Part shown: positions 1 through 5,940 of the stretch, one piece after another | How positions within the stretch are numbered: position 1 is the stretch's first letter | Layout of the letters: every line of letters starts with the position of its first letter | Assembly (NCBI GenBank): GCA_027063215.1 | Contig: JAMOSE010000171.1 | Coordinates: 1-5,940, forward strand | DNA length: 5,940 bases | Source of the DNA: Sulfurimonas sp. | Lineage (GTDB): Bacteria; Campylobacterota; Campylobacteria; Campylobacterales; Sulfurimonadaceae | Direction of reading: 5' to 3' | Notes under the pieces: generated by a model | Databases searched by the model: none | The model's input: the letters and a program-made list of their open reading frames with translations, nothing else | What the model was told of the DNA's origin: nothing | Program-made: the position numbers and the translations under genes

Positions 1-1485
1 ACAGAAGGTTTTGATGCTAAGCTTGTAGAAGTCGAGGCAACTTTGACAAAAGGCTTACCCTCTTTTTCTATAGTAGGGATGATCTCTACTGCTATCTCTG
101 AAGCAAAAGAACGTGTTAAATCTGCACTTCTTAGTAATGAATTTTCTTTTCCTCCAAAACGTATAACTTTAAACCTCTCTCCTAGTGAACTTTCAAAGTC
201 AGGTTCCCATTTTGATTTGAGTATTGCTCTTTTGATTTTACTTAATGATGCAAAAGAGGATTTTGATGATTGGTTTGTTTTTGGTGAATTAGGACTTTCT
301 GGTGATGTTAAAGAAAATATACAACTCTATCCGCTGATACTCTCTTTAGCAAATCAAGGTCTTATAAAAAAAGTAATTGTTCCACAAGAGTCTCTTGAAA
401 AACTCTCTAAAATTCCTGATGTGGCTTTTTATGGTGTCTCCACACTCAAAGAGGCTGTTGCTATTCTCTCAGATCAAGAGAGTGTTGAGCCTTCTATCTG
501 TAGCAGTTCAATTGAGTATCCTTTTTATGAGATAGGTAATTCAAAATATTATTATGTTAAAGAGTATGTAGAAGATTTTATTGATGTTAAAGGACAAGAA
601 ATTGCAAAGCGGGCTGCACTTATTGCTGCAGCAGGGATGCATAATCTTTTACTAGAAGGGAGCCCCGGTTGTGGTAAAAGTATGATTGCTGCACGTCTTC
701 GATATATTTTACCACCAATGCAGATGGCAGAGATACTTGAACTTGCAAAACTGCAAGTGCTTGAGTTAAAAGAGCCTGATTTTAAACCACATCGCCCTTT
801 TAAAAATCCACATCACAGTTCAACGCTGGCCTCAGTTTTTGGTGGAGGTAGTCACAAAGCACGTATTGGTGAAGTTGGTTTGGCACATAGTGGTATTTTG
901 TTTTTTGATGAGTTACCTTACTTTTCAAAATCAGTTTTAGAAGCCCTGCGTGAGCCGATGCAAGATAATAAAATACGTATTTCGCGAGTTAATTCAAAAA
1001 TAGAGTATCCTGCAGATTTTTTATTTATCGGTGCGATGAATCCATGCCCTTGTGGAAACCTTTTAGATGAAAATAAAGAGTGCAGATGTAATGAGCTTGA
1101 GATTCAAAAGTATAAAAACAGACTCTCTGAGCCTTTTTTAGACAGGATAGATCTTTGTGTTGTGATGCAGAGTGTTGGGGTAGATGATAAACCAAGCTAT
1201 AGTTCAAAAGAGATGCATAAAAAAGTTGTTGCAGCACATATTTTTGCAAAGAAGAGAGGACAGAAAAGTTTTAATGCAAAGATAGCTGATGCAGAGATAG
1301 AGCAGTATTGCAGTATGAATGAATCGGCTGTAGAAGTCTTACATATGGCTATTGAGCGTTTTCGTCTCTCATTTAGAAGTATTAAAAAAGTACAAAAAGT
1401 TGCCCGAACGATAGCAGATTTGGATAGTTCGCAAGAGATAAAAAAGGAGCACCTTTTGGAGGCACTCTCTTATAGAAGACGTTAG
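1..1485 (+). CDS. comM: YifB/ComM-family Mg-chelatase-like AAA+ ATPase (5' end cut by window edge)
   Basis: The reading frame is open from base 1. The TTG at 43 is an internal Leu codon, because the codons before it (TEGFDAKLVEVEAT) match the family N-terminus, and about 10 residues are probably missing. Numbering codons from base 1 gives 494 residues, close to the roughly 500 usual for the family. The order is: N-terminal ChlI-like domain (about 1-130); AAA+ module with Walker A GSPGCGKS (220-227), the NPHHSS segment and Walker B ILFFDELP (299-306); a four-cysteine motif typical of the family, MNPCPCG (346-352) plus CRC (361-363); a conserved RLSEPFLDRIDL stretch (374-385); and a C-terminal Mg-chelatase domain ending in ALSYRRR. 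Studied members (ComM) are hexameric helicases that drive branch migration when incoming DNA recombines during natural transformation. That role is inferred here. The symbol is by family; yifB is equally used. The gene is convergent with metH, and the stop codons abut. Confidence 0.93.
   Translation, partial: TEGFDAKLVEVEATLTKGLPSFSIVGMISTAISEAKERVKSALLSNEFSFPPKRITLNLSPSELSKSGSHFDLSIALLILLNDAKEDFDDWFVFGELGLSGDVKENIQLYPLILSLANQGLIKKVIVPQESLEKLSKIPDVAFYGVSTLKEAVAILSDQESVEPSICSSSIEYPFYEIGNSKYYYVKEYVEDFIDVKGQEIAKRAALIAAAGMHNLLLEGSPGCGKSMIAARLRYILPPMQMAEILELAKLQVLELKEPDFKPHRPFKNPHHSSTLASVFGGGSHKARIGEVGLAHSGILFFDELPYFSKSVLEALREPMQDNKIRISRVNSKIEYPADFLFIGAMNPCPCGNLLDENKECRCNELEIQKYKNRLSEPFLDRIDLCVVMQSVGVDDKPSYSSKEMHKKVVAAHIFAKKRGQKSFNAKIADAEIEQYCSMNESAVEVLHMAIERFRLSFRSIKKVQKVARTIADLDSSQEIKKEHLLEALSYRRR
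1440..1467 (-). terminator. candidate intrinsic terminator of metH, inside the comM-like gene
   Basis: Read on the minus strand, downstream of the metH stop, GAGTGCCT (1467-1460) can pair with AGGTGCTC (1454-1447) around a CCAAA loop. The stem has 8 pairs, two of them adjacent G-U wobbles. One C and then six T (1445-1440) follow. The layout fits Rho-independent termination about 20 nt after the metH stop codon. The wobbles weaken the stem, and the bases also encode the C-terminus of the comM-like protein, so chance is possible. Confidence 0.4.
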
Positions 1486-4400
1486 TTAGACATTATAATA
1501 TGTTGCTTCTGGGTGATAAACCACTAAAGCTGAAGTTGATTGTTCAGGGTGTATCTGAAAAGTCTCACTCAGCTCTATGCCAAACTCTTCAGGCTTTAAG
1601 AGATTAAAGAGCGGACGGTTAAGCTCAAGATCCGGACAGGCTGCATAACCAAAAGAGTAACGACTTCCCTGATAGCGATTCATTCTTACATCACTCAGTG
1701 TTGAACCTTCATCTTCGGCAATGATACCAAGATCAAGTCGTATCTGCTTGTGTGCAATTTCTGCAAGTGCTTCTGCAAGTTCAACACCAAGGCCATGGAA
1801 TTGATAATACTCAGTATAATCACCCCTTTCATAGATCTCACGTTCTACTTCACTTAGCTTCGATCCTGCACTGACACAGGTAAATGCAACAACATCATGG
1901 CGATCATTGTGAAAAAAATCACTGAGTGCCCGGTGTGGTTTTTTACGCTGTCTTGGAAAGGTAAAGATCTCTTCTGCTCTGCCTATAATCTGTTCAAGTG
2001 GTTCTGTATTGATACTCTCTTCAGAGTGCCATCCTTCACTTTCATGAAAGATAAGTAAAGAGTTGTCATCACTGCGACATGGCCAGTATCCATATAAAAT
2101 AGTTGGTTCAAAAAGCTTCTCTTCTATAAAACGCTTTTTGAGTTTTTCATATGCAGGCCAGACAACTTCATCAAGCTGTTTTTGGTACGCCTCTTTACTC
2201 ATTCCTTTGGATGTATAACCCCAACGGGATTTAAAAAGAAGTTTGTGATTGATCCAGTCAAATGCCATCTCTATTTGCTGATCCGTGAGTTTAATCTCTC
2301 TGCGTCCCCAAAAAGGCGGTGTTGGAACCGGTACCTCACGAGATGGCATTTTGATCTCTTTAAATGGAGGAATGATGACCTCTTTTTCCTCTTTTCTTTC
2401 AATTTCTGGAGCGTCAGGATGAAGATTTGTATCCATATTCCCTGCTTCGATACGGCTCATTGCCGTTACGCCGTCAAAGGCATCCCTGCAGTAAAATATC
2501 GGTCCGCTGTAAATTGGGCGGCAGAAGTCATTGATAAAATTGCGTGTTAATGCTGCACCACCGAGTAAAACAGGGATTTTAATACCTTTTTCTTCAAGAG
2601 TTTTGAGATTTTCAAGCATAACCTGTGTTGATTTTACAAGAAGTCCACTCATACCGATGGCTGAGATATTTGGATCGTCAAGGGTTTCTAAAAACTGATC
2701 AAGTTCTACTTTGATACCGAGATTTTTTACTTTATAGCCATTGTTGGAGAGAATGATATCGACAAGGTTTTTCCCTACATCATGTACATCTCCTTTTACT
2801 GTTCCCAAAACAAGTGTTGTATCAACTGCTTTTTGGACTTTTGGCAGATAGGGGTTGAGATGATCAACAGTTTTTTTCATTGTTTCTGCAGATTGCAATA
2901 CAAAAGGGAGTTGCATTTGCCCTGATCCAAAAAGCTCACCAATGACCTTCATCCCATCAATGAGTATCTCGTTTACAATACGCTCAGGTGCTATGCGGTG
3001 ACGGACCTCTTCAACAAGAGGAATCATCCTCTCTTTATCTCCATCCATCAGAAGTTTGGCAATTTTCTCTTCATCGCTCATTGCCAGATATTCTGCATCT
3101 TCAGCGTCATTGTCAATAGCTTCTTTTGTGCTGAAATGTTCAATAAACCTAAAGAGAGGCTCTTCTCCTCTATTGAAGATAAGATTATTACAGATCTCTT
3201 GGTCTTCTTTGCTTATCTTATTGATAGGAATGATATGTTTAACATTGATGATAACAGAAGTAAGTCCAGCTTCAAGACAGTGGTGCAAGAACATGGAGTT
3301 CAGGTATGGTCTTGCATCTTTGTCAAGACCAAAAGAGATATTTGAGAGTCCTAGAGTTGTTCCTACTTCAGGATGACGACGTCTTAATTCACGGATAGCT
3401 TCAATAGTGTTGATCCCAGCATCGAGGTATTCTTCATCACCACTTCCAAGTGTAAAGGTAAGTACATCAAAGACGAGATCCTCTTTTTTGAGACCATGAC
3501 GATTGGTTGCAAGATCGATAATTCTCTCTGCAACAGCAATTTTGTTTTCAACTGTTTTTGCCATCCCTATTTCATCGATAGTTAGACAGACAAGTGCTGT
3601 TCCAAATTTTTTGGCTAATTGACAAACTGCATCAAATTTAGGTTCACCATCTTCCAGATTGACAGAGTTTAAAATAGGGCGACCACCAATGTTTTTAAGA
3701 GCAGTCTCTAAGCCTTTTGTCTGTGTAGAGTCGGGCATAAGAGGAATGGAGATCTTTTGATTGTACATCCCCATAACCGCATTCATATCTTTTGTCTCAT
3801 CCCGTCCAGCAAAGCCGACATTGACATCAAGGACGTGTGCACCGGCACGAACCTGTTGCTGTGCAACAGAGAGTGTTCCTTCGTAATCTTCAGCTAAAAG
3901 CAGTTCACGAAAGGCTTTGGAACCGGTTGCATTGCTTCGCTCACCCATAAGAAGTGGAGCAGGCTGTTGCATAAGCACAACAGTGTTAAAGAGTGATGCC
4001 AAAGAGTTTTCATGGCTTCCGCTTGGCTCTTTTGGTGTAATTTTGGCAACTCTATCAACAAGTGCACGGATATGTTGAGGTGTTGTTCCACAACATCCGC
4101 CTAAAAAACTCACCCCGTCATACTTGAGGAAGCTCTCCTGCTTGTCGGCAAACTCATCTGGACCCATTGGATAGTAGGTATAACCGCCACGGTTTTGTGG
4201 CAGTCCTGCATTTGCGTGGACACTAATAGGCTTACTCCAAAGTTGGGAGAGCGTTTTTACATGTTTTTCAACCTGCTCTGGTCCTGTTCCACAATTAAAT
4301 CCCAAGGAGAGGATATCAAAAGGTTCCATGATAGTAGCGATTGTTTGCGCATCTGTACCAATCAGCATAGAACCACTGAGTTCAATGGTGACTGAGACCA

Positions 4401-4971
4401 TAATAGGGATCGAAACACCTCTTTGTCGGCTTGCTTCCTGACAGGCATGGAGTGCTGCTTTGATCTGGAGGGGATCTTGACAGGTCTCCAAAAGAAAGAT
4501 ATCGACACCACCATCAATAAGAGCGAGACAAAATTCTGTATATCCCTCATACATTGCATCATAAGTTATATGTCCCAAAGAGGGGAGTTTGGTACCCGGA
4601 CCAATAGAGCCTAGACAAAATCTTGGATGTTTGGGTGTAGAGAACTTTTCACACTGCTTTTTGACAAGCTCAGCTCCTGCACGCGTCAACTCATAAGCAC
4701 GATGGCCTATCTGATATTCATCTAAAACCCAGCTAAAAGAACCAAAAGTATTGGTTGTGATAAAATCGGCTCCGGCTGTAAGATAGGCAGAGAAGATATC
4801 ATTCATAATTTCAGGTGCTGTTACATTTAAAAGTTCATTACACCCTTCATTACCTTGCCATGCCTCTTCTGGAATTTGATCATCACGTTGTTGGAGCTGT
4901 GTGCCCATAGCGCCATCTATTATAAGTGGACGTTTTTTGATAGTTGATAAGATGTACTCTTGTGTTGTCAT
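1486..4971 (-). CDS. metH: cobalamin-dependent methionine synthase (5-methyltetrahydrofolate--homocysteine methyltransferase)
   Basis: This cytoplasmic enzyme moves the methyl group of 5-methyltetrahydrofolate through cobalamin to homocysteine, making methionine and releasing tetrahydrofolate. The 1161-residue protein carries the complete module series. The homocysteine-binding domain (about 1-310) has GAMGTQLQ (20-27) and zinc-ligand cysteines C227 (NCGTGPE), C293 and C294 (GGCCGTTP). The pterin-binding domain (about 335-600) has GERSNATGSKAF, DVNVGFAGRDE and MPDSTQTKGLE. The cobalamin cap and Rossmann domains (about 635-850) have DVHDVG (728-733) with the axial H730, SGLL (775-778) and LLGGAAL (802-808). 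A charged, proline-rich linker follows (about 850-890). The AdoMet-dependent reactivation domain (about 890-1161) has R1104-YSFGY-AACPD. No key residue is missing, and the length is near the 1227 of E. coli MetH. The ATG at 4971 has a modest AAGAG ribosome binding site 5 nt upstream. The gene diverges from the recombinase-like gene. No cobalamin or SAM riboswitch is evident in its short leader. Confidence 0.98.
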   Translation of the reverse strand: MTTQEYILSTIKKRPLIIDGAMGTQLQQRDDQIPEEAWQGNEGCNELLNVTAPEIMNDIFSAYLTAGADFITTNTFGSFSWVLDEYQIGHRAYELTRAGAELVKKQCEKFSTPKHPRFCLGSIGPGTKLPSLGHITYDAMYEGYTEFCLALIDGGVDIFLLETCQDPLQIKAALHACQEASRQRGVSIPIMVSVTIELSGSMLIGTDAQTIATIMEPFDILSLGFNCGTGPEQVEKHVKTLSQLWSKPISVHANAGLPQNRGGYTYYPMGPDEFADKQESFLKYDGVSFLGGCCGTTPQHIRALVDRVAKITPKEPSGSHENSLASLFNTVVLMQQPAPLLMGERSNATGSKAFRELLLAEDYEGTLSVAQQQVRAGAHVLDVNVGFAGRDETKDMNAVMGMYNQKISIPLMPDSTQTKGLETALKNIGGRPILNSVNLEDGEPKFDAVCQLAKKFGTALVCLTIDEIGMAKTVENKIAVAERIIDLATNRHGLKKEDLVFDVLTFTLGSGDEEYLDAGINTIEAIRELRRRHPEVGTTLGLSNISFGLDKDARPYLNSMFLHHCLEAGLTSVIINVKHIIPINKISKEDQEICNNLIFNRGEEPLFRFIEHFSTKEAIDNDAEDAEYLAMSDEEKIAKLLMDGDKERMIPLVEEVRHRIAPERIVNEILIDGMKVIGELFGSGQMQLPFVLQSAETMKKTVDHLNPYLPKVQKAVDTTLVLGTVKGDVHDVGKNLVDIILSNNGYKVKNLGIKVELDQFLETLDDPNISAIGMSGLLVKSTQVMLENLKTLEEKGIKIPVLLGGAALTRNFINDFCRPIYSGPIFYCRDAFDGVTAMSRIEAGNMDTNLHPDAPEIERKEEKEVIIPPFKEIKMPSREVPVPTPPFWGRREIKLTDQQIEMAFDWINHKLLFKSRWGYTSKGMSKEAYQKQLDEVVWPAYEKLKKRFIEEKLFEPTILYGYWPCRSDDNSLLIFHESEGWHSEESINTEPLEQIIGRAEEIFTFPRQRKKPHRALSDFFHNDRHDVVAFTCVSAGSKLSEVEREIYERGDYTEYYQFHGLGVELAEALAEIAHKQIRLDLGIIAEDEGSTLSDVRMNRYQGSRYSFGYAACPDLELNRPLFNLLKPEEFGIELSETFQIHPEQSTSALVVYHPEATYYNV

Positions 4972-4988
4972 TTACACTCTTTTACTTC

Positions 4989-5009
4989 TAAAATATAAGA
5001 GATATTTTA
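4989..5009 (-). other. AT-only inverted repeat in the metH leader
   Basis: TAAAATAT (4989-4996) and ATATTTTA (5002-5009) form a perfect 8-bp inverted repeat with a 5-base spacer, 18-38 bases upstream of the metH start codon. Because the stem is entirely A-T, an RNA hairpin would be weak. On the minus strand the promoter-distal arm contains TAAAAT, which could itself be a -10 element. Such repeats are common by chance in DNA this AT-rich. Confidence 0.25.
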
Positions 5010-5020
5010 TCTAATTTGGA

Positions 5021-5049
5021 CATAAAAACTGCTGTGACACCTATGTCAA
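5021..5049 (-). promoter_or_regulatory. candidate metH promoter
   Basis: On the minus strand a perfect -35 hexamer TTGACA (5049-5044) is followed, after 17 bases, by TTTATG (5026-5021), a poor -10 match. Transcription would start near 5014, giving a leader of roughly 40 nt. An alternative is the TAAAAT -10-like element at 5009-5004, which lacks a matching -35 but would fit the loose -35 usage known in Campylobacterota. The -35 hexamer overlaps the TGACA/TGTCA inverted repeat at 5035-5048, so a protein bound there could compete with RNA polymerase. Confidence 0.4.
5035..5048. promoter_or_regulatory. short inverted repeat TGACA-N4-TGTCA, possible operator
   Basis: TGACA (5035-5039) and TGTCA (5044-5048) form a perfect dyad with a 4-base spacer, the spacing seen in sites for CRP/FNR-type dimers, although the half-site is not the FNR consensus. 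It overlaps the candidate metH -35 and lies about 100 bp upstream of the presumed start of the divergent transcript. The 5-bp arms are short, so chance is a real alternative. Confidence 0.3.
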
Positions 5050-5080
5050 AGAGAACATTTAAGTAAAAAAAGAGAAAGAA

Positions 5081-5119
5081 TGACGAAATAAATTAAAAAA
5101 CTATTGACTTATTTCGTCA
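5081..5119. repeat. perfect 11-bp inverted repeat overlapping the promoter, candidate operator
   Basis: TGACGAAATAA (5081-5091) is repeated exactly inverted as TTATTTCGTCA (5109-5119) with 17 bases between. The TGACGA cores are about 33 bp apart centre to centre, roughly three helical turns, so two dimers or a looped pair could bind on one face. The right arm begins at the last base of the -35 hexamer and fills much of the -35/-10 spacer, a position where a bound protein would block transcription of the downstream gene. Each arm contains a CG step, uncommon in this AT-rich stretch. No T-run follows in either direction, which argues against a terminator. The binding protein is not known from sequence; the recombinase-like product of the adjacent gene is the obvious candidate. 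Confidence 0.6.
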
Positions 5120-5133
5120 AATATAGCTATAAT
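5104..5133 (+). promoter_or_regulatory. sigma70-type promoter of the recombinase-like/ccoG operon
   Basis: TTGACT (5104-5109) and a perfect TATAAT (5128-5133) are separated by 18 bases. Transcription would start near 5140, leaving a leader of about 33 nt before the ATG at 5173. This is the best promoter in the window. It is closely interleaved with symmetric sequence: the 11-bp repeat arm in the spacer, the palindrome TATAGCTATA over the -10 region and a TGACGA core just after it. Confidence 0.75.
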
Positions 5134-5138
5134 GACGA
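5114..5138. promoter_or_regulatory. second TCGTCA/TGACGA pair flanking palindrome TATAGCTATA at the -10
   Basis: TCGTCA (5114-5119, the end of the right arm of the larger repeat) faces a third core, TGACGA (5133-5138), across 13 bases that contain the perfect 10-bp palindrome TATAGCTATA (5122-5131). The arrangement is nearly symmetric, off by one base, and covers the -10 and the expected melting region. Together with 5081-5119 it makes a three-core array over the promoter. The palindrome partly overlaps the TATAAT hexamer, so some of its symmetry may be incidental. Confidence 0.45.
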
Positions 5139-5172
5139 TGAAAATCAATAATAAGAGAGGTTTAATCGTTAA

Positions 5173-5808
5173 ATGGTGATTGCATACATAAGACCAGATA
5201 AGAATTTTGCACCTGCACACGAACAGTTACAGATGATAAATTCTTATGCTATTTCAAATAATCTTGTTATTGATGATGAATTCGTAGATTACACTTCTCA
5301 AAATAAGCGTCTTGAAGATCGAAGTGAAGTGACAAAATATTTTCAATCAAAACAAAACACAATAGTATTAATTTATGATGTGTGGGTATTGACGACAAAT
5401 ATGGAGGATCTGATTCAGATGTTTTCATGTTTATTAAAAAATAAACATGAAATTCATTTTATAAAACAATCTGTTATAATTACACAGCAAAGTAATGTGA
5501 TGCTTGTTTTAGGACTAATGGAACAGTTACGTCAAAGACTTCAAAACGAATCCAAAAAGGTTATTGGCCGACCTAAAGGAAGTCGTTCGAATTCAAAATT
5601 TGATGTATATATAAGTGATCTTATTTCCTTTATAAGAGATGGTAAAAGTGTGAGTGAAATGGCAAGAATTTTAAATGTAAGTAGAAGTTCGCTTAAAGAC
5701 TATATTGAGTCGCGTGAGTTGAAACAAGTTGCATTTGGAACGCTGTTGCCTGAAGCATCAAAAGATGCAGAAGCACAAGTGATTAATACAATTACTTGTT
5801 CAAATTAA
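5173..5808 (+). CDS. catalytically degenerate serine-recombinase-like protein with C-terminal HTH, putative DNA-binding regulator
   Basis: The 211-residue protein follows the Hin/resolvase plan: N-terminal YIR (5-7), DR at 49-50 (resolvase R45 equivalent), MEDLIQMF (77-84), a long helix around 110-130, a GRPKG arm (132-136) and a helix-turn-helix, SVSEMARILNVSRSSLKDYI (159-178). Against the gamma-delta resolvase sequence the active site is gone. The usual R-V-S is R-P-D (7-9), so the catalytic Ser is Asp9. The usual L-D-R-L-x-R is VWVLTT (70-75), so Asp67, Arg68 and Arg71 equivalents are Trp, Val and Thr. DNA cleavage is therefore not expected, while dimerisation and DNA binding could remain. 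A tail of about 30 residues (KQVAFGTLL onward) extends past the HTH. The ATG at 5173 has an AGAGAGG site 12 nt upstream, a rather long gap. The frame is intact, and ccoG begins 16 bp downstream. Acting as a repressor or activator of its own operon is inference. No membrane segment is seen. Confidence 0.85.
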   Translation: MVIAYIRPDKNFAPAHEQLQMINSYAISNNLVIDDEFVDYTSQNKRLEDRSEVTKYFQSKQNTIVLIYDVWVLTTNMEDLIQMFSCLLKNKHEIHFIKQSVIITQQSNVMLVLGLMEQLRQRLQNESKKVIGRPKGSRSNSKFDVYISDLISFIRDGKSVSEMARILNVSRSSLKDYIESRELKQVAFGTLLPEASKDAEAQVINTITCSN

Positions 5809-5824
5809 AAGTTGGGAGTTATAT

Positions 5825-5940
5825 ATGAGTGAAGAGAAAAAAGGTATCAAAATACCTACACCCTGGAGGATTAAGCGTTACTATTTTTATGCTTTTGTTA
5901 CGGCAGTAGCATTGATTTTACCGTGGATAAAAATAAACGG
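5825..5940 (+). CDS. ccoG: cbb3-type cytochrome c oxidase accessory protein CcoG-like (3' end cut by window edge)
   Basis: Only the first 38 complete codons are visible. The ATG at 5825 has a strong GGGAG ribosome binding site (5814-5818) 6 nt upstream. The start MSEEKKGIKIPTPWRIKRYY is a short charged cytoplasmic segment, followed by a hydrophobic helix (about 21-34) ending in LPWIKING. A basic Arg/Tyr-rich segment leading into a first membrane helix that ends in a Pro-Trp-Ile/Leu motif is characteristic of CcoG/FixG/RdxA. That family consists of membrane proteins with several helices and [4Fe-4S] clusters, implicated in copper reduction for cbb3 oxidase assembly. The cluster cysteines lie beyond the window, so the call rests on the N-terminus alone. 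The 16-bp gap from the recombinase-like gene, with no promoter or terminator between, suggests one operon. Confidence 0.75.
   Translation, partial: MSEEKKGIKIPTPWRIKRYYFYAFVTAVALILPWIKIN

Noticed and set aside
43..45. TTG as the true start of the comM-like gene
   Set aside because: The in-frame codons from base 1 to 42 match the conserved N-terminus of the family, so the gene extends past the left edge.
1759..1780. Direct repeat TTCTGCAAGT, two copies 12 bp apart
   Set aside because: It encodes the alternating Leu-Ala-Glu pattern of a helix in the MetH activation domain (ELAEALAE) and needs no further explanation.
2182..3376. Plus-strand open frames of 106-122 codons opposite metH
   Set aside because: They lie wholly within a well-conserved metH coding sequence, have no recognisable domains and overlap one another. 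They are antisense shadows, as are the other small frames inside metH and the comM-like gene.
5081..5119. Invertible promoter element flanked by recombination sites for the adjacent recombinase-like gene
   Set aside because: The 17-bp spacer is too short for a typical invertible segment, and the encoded protein lacks the catalytic serine and active-site arginines, so it should not invert DNA. An operator is the simpler reading.
4972..5172. Cobalamin or SAM riboswitch upstream of metH
   Set aside because: The predicted leader is only some 25-45 nt, too short for a cobalamin riboswitch, and no conserved aptamer core is visible. The only fold is a weak AT-only stem.
5138..5179. 13-codon leader ORF (MKINNKRGLIVKW) whose TGA overlaps the ATG of the recombinase-like gene
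   Set aside because: Its ATG lies at about the predicted transcription start with no room for a ribosome binding site, and it has no run of regulatory codons or attenuator hairpin. Only homologue comparison could revive it.
5173..5808. Mobile element carrying the recombinase-like gene
   Set aside because: No transposase partner, terminal inverted repeats or target duplication is seen. The gene sits tightly between its own promoter and ccoG, which looks like a settled chromosomal locus.

Overview
The window reads as chromosomal DNA from a low-GC Campylobacterota (Epsilonproteobacteria) species, most likely close to Sulfurimonas or Sulfurovum. This is inferred from the AT-rich composition, the style of the encoded proteins and the cbb3-oxidase assembly gene at the right edge. 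It cannot be proved from this sequence alone. Coding density is very high, and the only substantial non-coding stretch is about 200 bp (4972-5172).

Layout, left to right. (1) Bases 1-1485, plus strand: the 3' nearly complete part of a YifB/ComM-type AAA+ ATPase gene (Mg-chelatase-like), open at the left edge. (2) Bases 1486-4971, minus strand: a full-length cobalamin-dependent methionine synthase (metH) with all four classical modules. It is convergent with the first gene, and the two stop codons touch with no base between them. A candidate metH terminator hairpin lies inside the end of the comM-like gene. (3) Bases 4972-5172: a divergent promoter region with a strong sigma70-type promoter facing right, a weaker candidate facing left into metH, and a dense cluster of TGAC half-sites, including a perfect 11-bp inverted repeat. 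(4) Bases 5173-5808, plus strand: a small protein with the fold signature of a Hin/resolvase-type serine recombinase plus a C-terminal helix-turn-helix, but lacking the catalytic serine and the active-site Asp-Arg-Arg cluster. (5) From 5825 to the right edge, plus strand: the start of a ccoG (fixG/rdxA)-like gene for cbb3 cytochrome oxidase maturation, only 16 bp after the recombinase-like gene and preceded by a good ribosome binding site.

The comM-like gene (transformation/recombination) and metH (methionine and folate metabolism) are ordinary housekeeping genes. The notable part is the right end. A catalytically dead recombinase-like DNA-binding protein appears to be co-transcribed with a respiratory-oxidase assembly gene, behind a promoter that carries symmetric candidate operators. 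The working hypothesis is a serine recombinase repurposed as a transcription factor that controls its own operon, and possibly metH. The missing residues and the repeats are read directly from the sequence; the regulatory role is inference.
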